A DNA stretch of 64,000 nt from Bos javanicus (Eukaryota > Chordata > Mammalia > Artiodactyla > Bovidae): NCBI RefSeq assembly GCF_032452875.1, contig NC_083871.1, positions 1,711,692 through 1,775,691 of the forward strand, written 5' to 3'. The position numbers and the translations under genes were made by a program. The notes below the pieces were generated by a model. It did no database searches. It saw nothing but the letters and a program-made list of their open reading frames with translations, and was not told the DNA's origin. Every line of letters begins with the position of its first letter. The stretch's first letter is position 1. Below, in pieces: positions 20,663-33,333 of this stretch.

Positions 20663-21764
20663 TTATGACTTAAAAATATTGTTAATGCCAAGAGAAATGT
20701 ATTGGTTGTTCACTTTGGAAATGGCATATTTTCTATCTTCATTATCATTATTAAAAATGTTCATTTCCATGAAAAGAATTTGATAACAGTGGTAATATCT
20801 ATTGAGTGAAGGAAAAGTTTAGAGTTGTTTGTAACACATCTGAATCACTGCTGAATAGGCAAAGTTTGTATGCATTTTCTTTTAACATCCCTAGAAGTAT
20901 TATGATTCATTTTTACTTTAAAGCAATGTTTTAAAATCATGATCTTTAGGGAAAATATCAGAATCATCTAATTCACTGGCAAAACATGCAATACACAAGA
21001 CCAGTTACATCAAAAATGCAATGCATATATATGAGGGTTGTGTGGGTCAAGTTACATTACTAAATCTGAATCTTTGGAAGAAAGATATGAGTATTATTAC
21101 TTTTAATCAGCTTATCTAAATCTTCTTAAAAAATAAATTCCAATATTTTCTAAAATATTTTTTTTAACTTATAAGTTAAAATATCAGGTAATAAAATGTG
21201 ACATATTAATAGTCAAATATCACACCCATACTCATATCACATGTTTACTTTGAAAATCTAAAAGTTAATCTCTGCCATGGAAATCAGGACCCTCTGAAGA
21301 AGCTGTAAGAGATGGCAGGCAGGTCAGATCCCATAATGTGACAATCATCTGCTTGTTGGTGACATTCTCATTCTTCACATTCAATAACAGTTATAAAACT
21401 TTCTACATGGCAAGATATCTTGTGCTTTCAATACAAGAGTCATAATAGAAGATGATTATGATTGCTATGAAGATGTAAAGAAGCCCCTTAAACTCATCAG
21501 AGAGAAGGTAAAGGGTGCAAATAATGATAAAAAGGAAGAACTTAATATAATGAAAAATAAACAGAATTAACAAAGTGAAATTTTGATTCTCTGAAATTAC
21601 TTACTTTTTTTTCAAATCTTTGGTGAAAAAATAGGGCAAAATATAAGTATAACTATATGATTGCCTTGGCTAGTAAGCAGAACAATGATAATTTATGAGC
21701 CAATCATTTGATCACATGGAAATTTGATCACATGAAACAGATGATGTTTCAGCTGTTTTTCCCT
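20663..21764. other. AT-rich DNA, nothing recognised
   Basis: No supported gene. The 21270-21545 part is less AT-rich, but I cannot assign it. Confidence 0.45.
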
Positions 21765-21914
21765 TTTAAAGGGATTTTCCAGGTAAGAATAATGGAGTGG
21801 GCTGTCATTTCCTTTTCCAGGGGATCTTCTCAACCCAGATTTTGAATCTGTGTCTCCTGAGTCTCCAGCACTGGCAGGTGGATTCTTTACCAGCTGAGCC
21901 ACCAGGGAAGCCAT
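21765..21914 (-). mobile_element. Bov-tA SINE, 3'-shortened
   Basis: Minus orientation: head at the right end (GAGCCACCAGGGAAGCC), body to the left with AATAATGGAGTGGGCTG. The last part of the consensus is missing at the left. Confidence 0.88.
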
Positions 21915-22439
21915 TTTAAAGTAATTATTGATCCCCAAAGTTTAAATGGCATTTGAAATGATAAGGTAAACAGAACTTTTAGAAAGCTTATGGGAGTAGG
22001 GCTCAGGACCTGCTGAAAATGAGAGACCCAATGAACCTCGAAGGTTTTCACTTGGGAACCCCAAAGGCTATTCAAAGAGCCAACCTGAGCAACCCACATC
22101 GGAATCACATTTGTCTCTGGATTATTAGGGTGATTCACTCTCAGACTATCTCCCCTCTATTAGCAAAAATAAATCATTTCTGAAAAAGGATAGCAGATAA
22201 GAAATTATATACCAGAACATCAAAAATTAACTGCTTAGGAGTCAATCCAGCAAAAGACTTTATAAAGGAAATAATAAAACATTATTAAAAGGAATATTTA
22301 AATGCCAAAGTATTGGAAGGATATAACATGCTTATTAAGTGTAAACATCCATATTTTAAATATTCCAAATATTTTGTAAAATTTAGTGTAATCACCATGA
22401 AAATGTTTAACAGGTTGCTTTGTGGAAATTCACAACCTG
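21915..22439. other. Unassigned DNA
   Basis: No recognised gene or repeat. Confidence 0.45.
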
Positions 22440-22610
22440 CTTTTTTTAAAAAAATTCATTTATTTTAATTGGAGGCTAATTATTATAATATTGGGGTGGT
22501 TTTTGCCATACACTGACATGAATCAGTCATGGGTGTACATGCGCCACCCTGTCTGAACCCTCCCTCCTACCTCCCTCCCATCACTCTGGGTTGTCCCAGT
22601 GCGAAATAGA
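22440..22610 (-). mobile_element. L1 (bovine type) 3' end
   Basis: In minus orientation it reads through GGGAGGGAGGTAGGAGGGAG, GATTCATGTCAGTGTATGGC and an AAAATAAATGAA tail, the variant 3' end also seen at 41675-41818. 5'-truncated. Confidence 0.8.
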
Positions 22611-23289
22611 TGACCAGTCCAAGTGTAATGGATGAAGCAAGACATACAAACTGCTTTTAAAACTAAGAATGATGAAGACAGTCATGAAAAGGGTGAGTGG
22701 GAGGACTTTCATTACTATAAAATCAACACTCACTATAAAATTAGCACTCACTATTTAGCTACAGTAATTAAACAGTGTTGCATTGACACCAAACTAGACA
22801 TTTGGCCAAAGAAACATGATGAAGAATCCAGAAATGAATCCAAAGTTTTATTGTGCAGAGAGTTTTGGTAGGGATGACTTCAGTTCAAGGAGTTTAGAAA
22901 AGATCAGAAACATCTATAATGTATGCCCCAAACCTGAAGCACTTGTAAAAGCCCAAAGGGCATGTGTCTTTTAATTCTCACTTTCACAGATATGCACTTG
23001 AAGGAGTGGAGAAAATCTTCCTCCTTTTGAATCTCCACAAGGCATTAAATGACTCTACACATATCTTGCACTGTACACAAACATCTCTCCAGGGCTGGCT
23101 GAGGACATAAAGGTGAAAAGTAAAGCTTAGAAGAGATAACTCAATTGATCCTATTGACTGTGGGGTAGGAGGAGATTTCTTCAAAGGATACAAAAGTCAT
23201 TAAGTGTAAAGAGATAGGCTGACAAACTGTATCACATTCAAACAAGGATCTTCTCAAGAATTCATTATTAAGAAATTCAAAATTAAGCC
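22611..23289. other. Unassigned DNA
   Basis: A 79-codon frame at 22632-22871 contains a short direct repeat (KINTHYKISTHY). I recognise no family. Confidence 0.4.
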
Positions 23290-23620
23290 ACAGACTGGGA
23301 TAGATTATTTGTTATGCATGGACCCAACAAAGAAGTCATATACAGAATATATAGAGAAGAACAGCAACAAGCAGACAACCAAAATGAAATGAATGCAAAT
23401 TACTTGCACAGTCACTTCGTAAAAGTGATAAAAATTCATTACTTTTCATAAGCAAAATACAAATTAAATCCTCCATAAGATGCATATGACAAAATGGATA
23501 ACTAATGATAACACCAGGGTTAGTGAGAATATGGAACATTGGAATGTCATAGATGGCTTGGATTTTTAGATAAGGTAAATTTATTCAGAACTGTTCCTTC
23601 CCTTGTACTGTAAGTTGACT
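23290..23620 (+). mobile_element. Probable old L1 ORF2 3' fragment
   Basis: Diverged blocks such as AGTCACTTCGTAAAAGTGAT, GCAAAATACAAATTAAATC and AGTGAGAATATGGAACATTG follow the order of the conserved L1 ORF2 C-terminal region. No frame is preserved. Confidence 0.45.
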
Positions 23621-24239
23621 TTTTCTTGATCATTTTACCTAAGATTTTTACATGTTTTGTGACTCAGCATATTAACTTAAATGTATGTAACATTTTTATA
23701 TATTTAATAAGTTTTCTGGCTGCTGAACTCTAAATTATGACTCAGTGTGCTTGACGACACTGTATTAAGATATATTTTGATTAATAATTTAGAAGCCAAT
23801 TATAAGGAACCATTGACATAAATTCACCACAAAACAAAGATGTATCACAGAAAATCAACTGGTAGGATGAAGCGTAGGAAAGTAACTATTTGTAAATACA
23901 AACTAACATCCCTCTCCCTTTTAATTCACATACTATTAATACAGACGCTATTTTTCTCAGTCATTCTATTTCACAAAATTTATCCCAGGAAATAAAACAA
24001 CTTTTGTTGAATAGGAATTTTTAACAAAACAGTATTGCTCACAACATTATATAAAACAGTAAATAGTTTTATATTATAAAAATATTTTTATGAAAGAAAT
24101 TATATGTTAATTTTAACCAATTTTATAATTTGAGAAAATTGTGCTATATGAGATTCCTTTTTGTAATTTTCTAATGGAAAAAAAGTTCATAATATATGGG
24201 AAAAATCTAAATTGCCTTTTGGAAAGAGAGAGACATGAA
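23621..24239. other. AT-rich DNA, nothing recognised
   Basis: No supported feature. Confidence 0.45.
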
Positions 24240-25573
24240 AATTTAATCACTTTCCAATCCCAAAGAAAGGCAGTGCCAAAGGATGACCAAACTATCATAT
24301 GATTGCACTCATCTCACAAGCTAGCAAAGTAATGCTCAAAATTGTCCAAGCCAGGATTCAACAATCTGTGAACCATGAAATTCTGGATATTCAAGCTAGT
24401 TTTAGAAAAGGCAGAAGAACCAGAGATTAAATTGCCAACATCCATTGGATCATTGAAAAAGGAAGAGAGTTCCAGAAAAACATCTACTTCTGCTTTATTG
24501 ACTATACCAAAGCCTTTGACTCTGTGGATCACAACAAACTGTGGAAAATTCTTCAAAAGATGGGAAAACCAGACCATCTTACCTGCCTCCTGAGAAACCT
24601 ATATGCAGGTCAAGAAGCAAGTTAGAACTGGACATGGAAAAGCAGACTGGTTCCAAATTGGGGAAGGAGTATGTCAAGGCTGTATATCGTCACCCTGCTT
24701 ATTTAACAATATGCAGAGTACATCATGAGACATGCTGGGCTGGATGAAGCACAAGCTAGAATCAAGATTGTCAGGAGAAATATCAATAACCTTAGATATG
24801 CAAATGACACCACCCTTATGGCAGAAAGCGAAGAACTAAAGACCCTCTTGATGAAAATGAAAAAGGAGAGTGACAAAGTTGGCTTAAAACTCAGCATTCA
24901 GAAAACTAGGATCATGGCATCTGGTTCCATTACTTCATGGCAAATAGATGGAGAAACAATAGAAACAGTGTCTGACTTTATTTTGGGGGGGGCTCCAAAA
25001 TCCCTGCAGATGGTGACTGCAGCCATGAAACTGAAAGACGCTTGCTCCTTGGAAGGAAAGATATGACCAGCCTAGACAGCATATTAAAAAGGAAAGACAT
25101 GACTTTGCAACAAAGGTCTGTCTAGTCAAAGCTATGGTTTTTCCAGTAGTCATGTATGGATGTGAGAGTTGGACTATAAAGAAAGCTGAGTGCTGAAGAA
25201 TTGATGCCTTTTGGACTGTGATGTTAGAGAAGACTTTTAGAGTCCCTTGGACTGAAAATAAATCCAATCAGTCAGTCCTAAAGGCACTCAGTCCTGAATG
25301 TTCATTGGAAAGACTGATACTGAAGCTGAAACTCCAGTACTTTGGTCACCTGATGAGAAGAAGTGACTTATTTGAAATGACTCTGATGCTGGGAAAGATT
25401 GAAGCTGGGAGGAGAAGGGGATGACAGAGGATGGGATGGTAGGATGGCATCACTCAATGGCCATGAGCTTGAGCAAGCTCAGGAAGTTGGTGATGGTCAG
25501 GGAGGCCTGGCAGGTGCAGTCCATGGGGTTATAAAGTCGGACACCACTGAGGGACTGAACCGACTGACTGAAC
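24240..25573 (+). mobile_element. BovB LINE, 5'-truncated, coding region decayed
   Basis: Starts within the RT finger region (AATCCCAAAGAAAGGCAGTG) and runs to the 3' end. The motif A segment FIDYTKAFDSVDHNKLW is intact near 24496-24547. The catalytic box reads NNLRYANDTTL in frame 24725-25066, so the first Asp of YADD is Asn. Frames are split by several shifts, one at an 8-base G-run near 24985-24992. This is one of the more diverged copies here. Confidence 0.93.
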
Positions 25574-26654
25574 CACAGAATGAGCATCAGAGAAGAAAGT
25601 AAAAATATTAGTTATGGTAGCTTTTGGTTTTCTCAGTTGTTATTGGTAAAGCATTTTAAAGTTGTATTTATTACTTTCAAATATGAGAACAAATAACAAA
25701 ATTCAGAATGCAGATATGTCATGTGTGTTCTTTAAAAAATGAAAATGTTGATAAAAATAAAGACTGCAAGTAATCCATCAAAATTTAACTGTGATTATCT
25801 AAATGACAAGAGTGGCATTTTTTCTTCTTTTTTTCATTTGCAATTTCTAGATTTTCCACAATAAGTAGGAAAACAAAACAATACAATGATGCATGCTGTT
25901 AAAATAAATATTAAACTTAATTCTACCCACCAAAAATCTTCTTTTGTTAAATTTTAATCCCATATTTAATATATGTTGTAATTTAACATCATCAAGTATT
26001 CAACAATTATTTATTGAGGGGTAATAGATATGGTTATAGTCACTTAGTAATAATTATGAACGAAATATTGTTCTTTTCTAAACTTGCTTGGCATGAAGGA
26101 AAGAACTGAATACAAATCTCAAGTATGATTCCAGCATGAAAAATGTCATAATACAATTAATATGAAATGAAAGTCATGATTTCTAACATTGGAATAAAAA
26201 AAAAAAAAATGTGTTCCTGAAGAATGTGCAGTAAACTAGAACTTGAAATATGAGTACTTTTTCCCTGACAGAGTGTGGGTAAAAATGTACCTAGGCTGAG
26301 ATAAATGTGTGTGTGTGTGTGTGTTTTCATTAATACAAATATTTTTTAAAAGATTTATTTAATGCACATTGTTGTTCAGTTGCTAAGTCATGTCTGACAT
26401 ATTAATCCAGCCCAGTTACACGGTCTTTGTGATAGAATAAAATTATAAAAATTAGGTAAAGTTTGGTGATATGCCCTCCCCTCGCCAAGTTCCCCCCCCC
26501 ATCCCATGGCCTTATTTTCACCAATAAGATGCAGCTGATGCCAGCTCGGAGGCTCTATGAGATCTCAGGTCCTGCATTTACTATTTGCAACTCATTCTTT
26601 GGCAATATGGCTGTCTTGTGATGAGCTAAGGCACATCAGAAATCATGAGTAGTG
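25574..26654. other. AT-rich DNA with a GT microsatellite and a SINE scrap
   Basis: A GT repeat lies at about 26306-26324 and an A-run near 26197-26209. 26367-26405 (GTTGTTCAGTTGCTAAGTCA) is a fragment of a Bov-A SINE or BovB 3' end. No gene seen. Confidence 0.5.
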
Positions 26655-26811
26655 ATTTCCCTGGTGAACCAGTGGCTACAACTTCATGCTCCCAAAGCAG
26701 GAGGCCCAGGTATGATCCATGGTTAGTAAACTAGATCCCACATGCTGCAAGTAAGGGTTTGTATAATGCAAACTAAACATCCTGTATGCCACAACTGAGA
26801 AACTAATGATT
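26655..26811 (+). mobile_element. CHR-type tRNA-derived SINE
   Basis: Opens ATTTCCCTGGTGAACCAGTGG with GCTCCCAAAGCAGGAGGCCC and repeated CTGCAACTAAG-like units at the 3' part (CATGCTGCAAGTAAGG, GCCACAACTGAGAAAC). This is the cetartiodactyl CHR pattern, distinct from Bov-tA. Confidence 0.7.
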
Positions 26812-27393
26812 ACTTACAATGTTGGATTCATGATGTCTGAAGAAGAGGATTTAGCTTCAGGATCAGGGAGCAGACTTGATCCCTTGGAGCTTTTGTGTGG
26901 CCGAAGTTTTACTACAATGAAAAAGGGCAGAGAATGCTTTTGACCTAGACATCAGAAGGGGGACGGAGAGTGCCCTTTCACTAGTCTTAGCAAGAGAGCT
27001 ATATACTTTTTCAATTGGTTATTAACAACAGATCAAAAGAAAGTCTCAAGGTTGTAAAAATCTTACCAGACCCATTTCCACAATTTACATTTTAAGATGA
27101 AAGGATTAGTCAGAAGGTTCTTAAGGAGAAACATATCCTTGAGCAGGATTCACTGTTGTTATGTAATCCTTGGTATAGAGTTCAAGATGAGTTGTTTTGT
27201 CATGTAATCATTAGCTCTGGGCTTAAAGAAAAAAATGTTTTATGTGACTAAGATGCAGGAATGTAGAAAAAATAAGTTTATCCTTTTTTCTTCCAGAGCC
27301 CCAGACTCCCTTTTCCCCTCCTCCTCCTCCTCCTCTTCCTCCTCCTCGTCCAGAACCCTGGACTTCTTATCAACCTAAGCATTAACTCTTTCA
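26812..27393 (-). mobile_element. Solo LTR, same family as 8307-8883
   Basis: Reads TGAAAGAGTTAATG at its 5' end (minus orientation) and keeps the same block order as the plus copy. It has a (CCT)n-rich expansion at 27318-27352 where the other copy has a short purine stretch. The 3' terminus appears shortened by about 30 bp and no target duplication is evident. Confidence 0.7.
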
Positions 27394-29765
27394 GTAATTA
27401 ACATTGAAAGTATGTGGTATATTTGGGCATTTTACTTGAAACAGTAGATATGGCATTTTGTTTATTTATTTATTTTTTTTGTGATTATTTTAAAAGTTCC
27501 TTCAAGCCTAAGTCAGCTTATTGTGATATATTATGAGATTTGTACAAACAGTGTTTTGTACTTTGGTGGTAGAATTGTGATCCCAAAGATGGGTGATGCT
27601 GAATTACAACGGGAGTGGAAGAGGTGAAGGAAAAGTGAGGCCAGGGAAGACTGGGATGTATGTGTGTGTGTGCGGTGAGGTCACAGTGCAGTTGTATGGA
27701 GCTGGACTGTGATAAAACTGCACGAAAGCCAAGATTCACAGCAAGAGTAAAACAATGACTTGATGGTTGAATGAGAAAATGCTACTGTATTTTTTAAATG
27801 ACACAGTTTTTTGCCTTTTCTCACTTCTGGGGACTCTGTCTTCTCTTGTTATATCTCATTTATAACCACTCAGTCTTGGTCTCCTTTGTGGTTACCAGAA
27901 AGCCCACCCCTCTGTGACAGACCTTTCCCTGGCACACTGGGTTCCCTTTTCACCCTGTACATTTGCACGTATGATGCACCTTGATCCATTCCACACAAAT
28001 CAAATGTTGCCTCAAAGTAACAGTCATGCTACTACCAAATAAATAAAGCAACAGTGAATTACTTCTATAGAGATAATGATTTAAAGATTTTGAAACATGT
28101 TTATCATTCAAGACAATAGATTGCTTGCTTTTCACATAGAGTTTAGAAAGTAGGAAAAATGTTTTCACGATCATTATACACTGTTGGAAGATAATAATGG
28201 ATGCAACCACCAAACTAAGCATTTTGGGGTATTTTAATAAGAAAGGAATATATTATAAAACTGTTAAGAAAGCCAGACTAGAGTAAATAAAAACCTGAAG
28301 ATTGAAAATGTGTGGGTGGCTGTACAAACAGTATTTTCTCCTCCATGAGACTCAGAGACATTAAAAATGCCTAGTAGACAGCCATAGGGACCAGCAGTTG
28401 GCCTTGGAAAAGCATCATGAATTTAGTGAAATGATTACCTGTGGAGCATCTGGGCCAATATGCCCCACATCTCTACTTGTTTATAAGGATCTACTGCCTA
28501 CAGTTACTTGACCTCAGGAAAAAGTTAAGCATGTTGATTTTAAAATAAATTAAGCAAATACTTGCAGCAAGTTTCTAATATGGTCTTGGAGTCTCTAGAG
28601 AAGAATAGAGCCTGGGACAAATCCATAAATTGTAAAAATCATGAAAAGGTGAAAAAAAAAAAAAAGATATAACTGAGCTATTCTCAGGATTACTGTTCAT
28701 GAATAAAAATATATTGATGGATGGGTGAAGCCATTCTGCATCTTTCCAATAAGTAAAAATTCTTGGGGCATCTGTGGGGTCTACAATTCCAGATGTTCCA
28801 TCTGGAATGAAAGCTTGGCTCCTTCACTGTTAGGTAGGTTCAGATGAATAAAGAGCTTTTTTGTTTGTGTGTTTTGTTTTTTAGGAGACCAAATAAAGTC
28901 AGTGAAAATGATTTATAAGAAGGATAAAAGGAAACCTAAGCAGGTCAGATGGAGGTACAAACTTTCAACCTCGAAGGCCTCATCAGAGGATAATCAGTTA
29001 TGGATGATATTTTGAACAAGGCTAACATTTGAATTTCAGGATATTCCACTGTGTCCTTCCGGAAACAGCCTCACAGCCCTTGATTGGACCCATTTTGTAA
29101 ATATGTTTGTCTTAAGATGTACTGATGGCTATTTCATATGGCTCAGGTCAGGCCTGAACCTGGACCATTGGAGACAGTAGCTGTCTACAGGTACCTGTAG
29201 CTGTCTACTACAGGTACATCAAATCCCACAAAGAAGAAAACAGAGCATTTATTAACCCTCATCCTCTCCTGATAGAGTTAATTCTGTTATTATTTCTGTT
29301 CTGAGCACCAGAAAGGCAGGATGTGATTAATGACCCTGACAGATCTAGGGATCATCTAACCAGCCTTTAGACCAATGAGAGAACTAATCCTGTAGCCTGT
29401 AGGACAAGGGAAAGATGCAGAACTGACCACACTATAGATTGAACCACTGATTTGAAACCTAGAATCAGTAGGTAGCAAGAAACTCTGAACCTTGAAAGAG
29501 AAAATACAAATGAATGAACAGGAAAACTAACCTTGTAAGAAATAAATAATTCAGGAAACAAGCAACTGAAACAGTTTTCTACTCAGTACTCTCAGATTCT
29601 GAAATATTATGTATCCCTATCAAAAGAATATGCTGTAATAAAATCAGAATAGAGAACTAGAAAAATATTTTTTGTAAATTAGAAATATTGATGCCAATAT
29701 ATTTTTAAAGAAATTAAATGGGTTAAATAGGAGGACTGATTTAAATAATGCTATTGCCAGAGAGG
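27394..29765. other. Unassigned DNA; short palindrome
   Basis: No gene supported. 29185-29200 is a perfect 16-bp palindrome CTACAGGTACCTGTAG, embedded in a direct repeat (GTAGCTGTCTA at 29177-29187 and 29197-29207). 28659-28673 is an A-run. Confidence 0.5.
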
Positions 29766-29963
29766 GGTTTCACTTGTGGCTCAGCTGGTAAAAGAATCTA
29801 CCTGCAATGTAGGAGACATGTGTTCAATCCCTGGGCTGGGAAGATACCCTGTAAAAGGGACCAGCTACCCACTCCAGTATTCTGGCCTAGAGAATTCCAC
29901 AGACTATACAGTCCATGGGGTGACAAAGAGTCAAACACGACTGAGCAACTTTCACTTTCATTG
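29766..29963 (+). mobile_element. Bov-tA SINE
   Basis: Head TTTCACTTGTGGCTCAGCTG, B-box-like GTTCAATCCC, body CCCACTCCAGTATTCTGGCC and end ACACGACTGAGCAACTTTC. Confidence 0.92.
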
Positions 29964-30077
29964 TTAGGGAGGAAGAAATTTTTCTCGGCCTTTCTAGGTT
30001 CTTCTGGCTGGTCTAAGAATTAAATTGGCATGAGGTAGATTAATGGGGGAAAATCAAACAGAAGTTTAATAACAAAT
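29964..30077. other. Host DNA 5' of the BovB insertion
   Basis: Short stretch that appears to continue at 32071-32154 and after 33334, i.e. one older sequence split by BovB and L1. Confidence 0.35.
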
Positions 30078-32070
30078 ATAACTATGGAATGAGGTTCATG
30101 ATTTTGTACAGGAGACAGGGATCCAGATCATCCCCATGGAAAAGAAATGCAAAAAAATCAAAATGGCTGTCTGGGGAGGCCTTACAAATAGCTGTGAAAA
30201 GAAGAGAAGCGAAAAGCAAAGGAGAAAAGGAACGATATAAACATCTGAATGCAGAGTTCCAAAGAATAGCAGGAAGAGATAAGAAAGCCTTCTTCAGCGA
30301 TCAATGCAAAGAAATAGAGGAAAACAACAGAATGGGAAAGACTAGAGATCTCTTCAAGAAAATCAGAGATACCAAAGGAATATTTCATGCAAAGATGGTC
30401 TGGATAAAGGACAGAAATGGTATGGATCTAACAGAAGCAGAAGATATTAAGAAGAGATGGCGAGAATACACAGAAGAAGTGTACAAAAAGATCTTCACGA
30501 CCCAGATAATCACGATAGTGTGATCACTGACCTAGAGCCAGACATCCTGGAATGTGAAGTCAAGTGGGCCTTAGAAAGCATCACTACGAACAAAGCTAGT
30601 GGAGGTGATGGAATTCCAGTTGAGCTATTTCAAATCCTGAAAGATGATGCTGTGAAAGTGCTGCACTCAATATGCCAGCAAATTTGGAAAACTCAGCAGT
30701 GGCCACAGGACTGGAAAAAGTCAGTTTTCATTCCAATCCCAAAGAAAGACAATGCCAAAGAATGCTCAAACTACCGCACAATTGCACTCATCTCACAAGC
30801 TAGTAAAGTAATGCTCAAAATTCTCCAAGCCAGGCTTCAGCAATATGTAAACCATGAACTTCATGATGTTCAAGCTAGTTTTAGAAAAGGCAGAGATACC
30901 AGAGATCAAATTGCCAACATCCGCTGGATCATGGAAAAAGCAGGAGAGGTCCAGAAAAACACCTATTTCTGCTTTATTGACTATGCCAAAGCCTTTGAGT
31001 GTGTGGATCACAATAAACTGTGGAAAATTCTGAAGGAGATGGGAATACCAGACCACCTGATCTGCCTCTTGAGAACTTTGTATGCAGGTCAGGAAGCAAC
31101 AGTTAGAACTGGACATGGAACAACAGACTGGTTCCAAATAGGAAAAGGAGTTCGTCAAGACTGTATATTGTCACCCTGCTTATTTAATTTATATGCAGAG
31201 TACATCATGAGAAACGCTGGACTGGAAGAAACACAAGCTGGAATCAAGATTGCCGGGAGAAATATCAATAACCTCAGATATGCAGATGACGCCACCCTTA
31301 TGGCAGAAAGTGAAGAGGAACTAAAAAGCCTCTTGATGAAAGTGAAAGCAGAGAGTGAAAAAGTTGGCTTAAAGCTCAACATTCAGAAAACGAAGATCAT
31401 GGCATCTGGTCCCATCACTTCATGGGAAATAGATGGGGAAACAGTGGAAACAGTGTCAGACTTTATTTTTCTGGGCTCCAAAATCACTACAGATGATGAC
31501 TGCAGCCATGAAATTAAAAGGCGCTTACTCCTTGGAAGGAAAGTTATGACCAACCTAGATAGCATGTTGAAAAGCAGAGACATTACTTTGCCAACAAAGG
31601 TTCGTCTAGTCAAGGCTATGGTTTTTCCTGTGGTCATGTATGGATGTGAGAGGTGGACTGTGAAGAAGGCTGAGCACCAAAGAACTGATGCTTTTGAACT
31701 GTGGTGTTGGAGAAGACTCTTGAGAGTCTCTTGGACTGTAAGGAGATCCAACCAGTCCATTCTGAAGGAGATCAGCCCTGGGATTTCTTTGGAAGGAATG
31801 ATGCTAAAGCTGAAACTCCAGTACTTTGGCCACCACATGTGAAGAGTTGACTCATTGGAAAAGACTCTGATGCTGGGAGGGATTGGGGGCAAGAGGAGAA
31901 GGGGACAACAGAGGATGAGATGGCTGGATGGCATCACTGACTGGATGGACGTGAGTCTGAATGAACTCTGGGAGTTGGTGATGGACAGGGAGGCCTGGCG
32001 TGCTGTGATTCATGGGGTCGCAAAGAGTCGGACATGACTGAGTGACTGATCTGATCTGAACTGATCTGAT
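30078..32070 (+). mobile_element. BovB LINE, 2-kb 5'-truncated copy
   Basis: Begins between the endonuclease and RT domains and runs to the 3' end with GATCTGATCTGAACTGATCTGAT tail units (listed here as GATCTGAACTGATCTGAT). Its coding region is the best preserved of the BovB copies in the window. Confidence 0.95.
30089..31842 (+). pseudogene. BovB ORF2 fragment: linker and reverse transcriptase, near-intact
   Basis: Two overlapping frames (30089-30523 and 30457-31842) together encode the Lys/Glu-rich linker and the complete RT domain of the BovB polyprotein, which copies its RNA at a nicked target. The 461-codon frame has palm motif A FIDYAKAF (D175), motif B and the catalytic YADD at 275-278, followed by the conserved GCERW and ELWCWRRLL C-terminal segments. 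Two defects are clear. An A-run in GTACAAAAAG (30481-30490) is one base shorter than in the copy at 54793-55659 and shifts the frame. Motif B reads RQDCILSP, with Asp235 where the other copies here have Gly. A TGA after GHHM ends it at 31840-31842. The endonuclease is absent. Confidence 0.92.
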
Positions 32071-32154
32071 ACATTAATACACGAGAGAGAAAGACAGAAA
32101 AATTGAGTAAAGTCACAATGGCTAAAACCCTCATCTTAAATACCATATTCAAGT

Positions 32155-33333
32155 AAAATCAAAAATAAAAGCAAAAATAAACAAATGGGACCTAATTAAA
32201 CTTAAAAGCTTCTGCACAACAAAGGAAACTATTAGCAAGGTGAAAAGGCAGCCTTCAGAATGGGAGAAAATAATAGCAAATGAAGCAACTGACAAACAAC
32301 TAATCTCAAAAATATACAAGCAACTCCTACAGCTCAACTCCAGAAAAACAAATGACCCAATCAAAAAATGGGCCAAAGAACTAAATAGACATTTCTCCAA
32401 AGAAGACATACAGATGGCTAACAAACACATGAAAAGATGCTCAACATCACTCATTATCAGAGAAATGCAAATCAAAACCACTATGAGGTACCATTTCATG
32501 CCAGTCAGAATGGCTGCGGTCCATAAGTCTACAAGCAATAAATGCTGGAGAGGGTGTGGAGAAAAGGGAACCCTCTTACACTGTTGGTGGGAATGCAAAC
32601 TAGTACAGCCACTATGGAGAACAGTGTGGAGATTCCTTAAAAAACTGGAACTAGAACTGCCTTATGATCCAGCAATCCCACTGCTGGGCATACACACTGA
32701 GGAAACCAGAATTGATGGAGACACATGTACCCCAATGTTCATCGCAGCACTGTTTATAATAGCCAGGACATGGAAGCAACCTAGATGCCCATCAGCAGAT
32801 GAATGGATAAGAAAGCTGTGGTTCATATACACAATGGAGTATTACTCAGCCACTAAAAAGAATACATTTGAATCAGTTCTAATGAGATGGATGAAACTGG
32901 AACCTATTATACAGAGTGAAGTAAGCCAGAAAGAAAAACACCAATACAGTATACTAACGCATATATGTGGAATTTAGAAAGATGGTAACAATAACCCTGT
33001 GTACGAGACAGCACAAGAGACACTGATGTATAGATCAGTCTTATGGACTCTGTGGGAGAGGGAGAGGGTGGGGAGATTTGGGAGAATGGCATTGAAACAT
33101 GTATAATATCATGTATGAAATGAGTCGCCAGTCCAGGTTCGATGCACAGTACTGGATGCTTGGGGCTGGTGCACTGGGACGACCCAGAGGGATGGTATGG
33201 GGAGGGAGGAGGGAGGAGGGTTCCGGATGGGGAACACAGGTATACCTGTGGCGGATTCATTTCGATATTGGGCAAAACTAATACAATATTGTAAAGTTTA
33301 AAAATAAAATAAAATTAAAAAAAAAAAAAAAGA
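32155..33333 (+). mobile_element. L1 (bovine), 5'-truncated, with ORF2 C-terminus and 3' UTR
   Basis: Contains the C-terminal part of L1 ORF2, then a ~350-bp 3' UTR with the GGGAGGAGGGAGGAGGGTTC tract and a tail at 33298-33333. The neighbouring 34438 and 43414 copies share this 3' UTR. Confidence 0.93.
32240..32977 (+). pseudogene. L1 ORF2 C-terminal fragment
   Basis: A 245-codon frame encoding the region after the L1 RT domain. It includes the conserved IKKWAKELNRHFSKEDI and MQIKTTMRYHFMPVRM segments and the C-terminal Cys-rich knuckle CWRGCGEKGTLLHCWWEC (C-X3-C-X7-H-X4-C). It ends at the natural position (SILTHICGI). The endonuclease and RT are not present, so it cannot support retrotransposition. 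It lacks its own promoter and start context. Confidence 0.92.

Noticed and set aside
31383..31937. A 184-codon minus frame and similar minus frames over other BovB copies (e.g. 58359-58775, 38181-38534).
   Set aside because: They are antisense to the BovB coding region and recur wherever BovB does. The sense strand carries the conserved RT motifs.
32240..32977. 245-codon frame considered as a host gene.
   Set aside because: It matches the C-terminus of L1 ORF2, including the Cys-rich knuckle, and is followed by an L1 3' UTR and A-tail.
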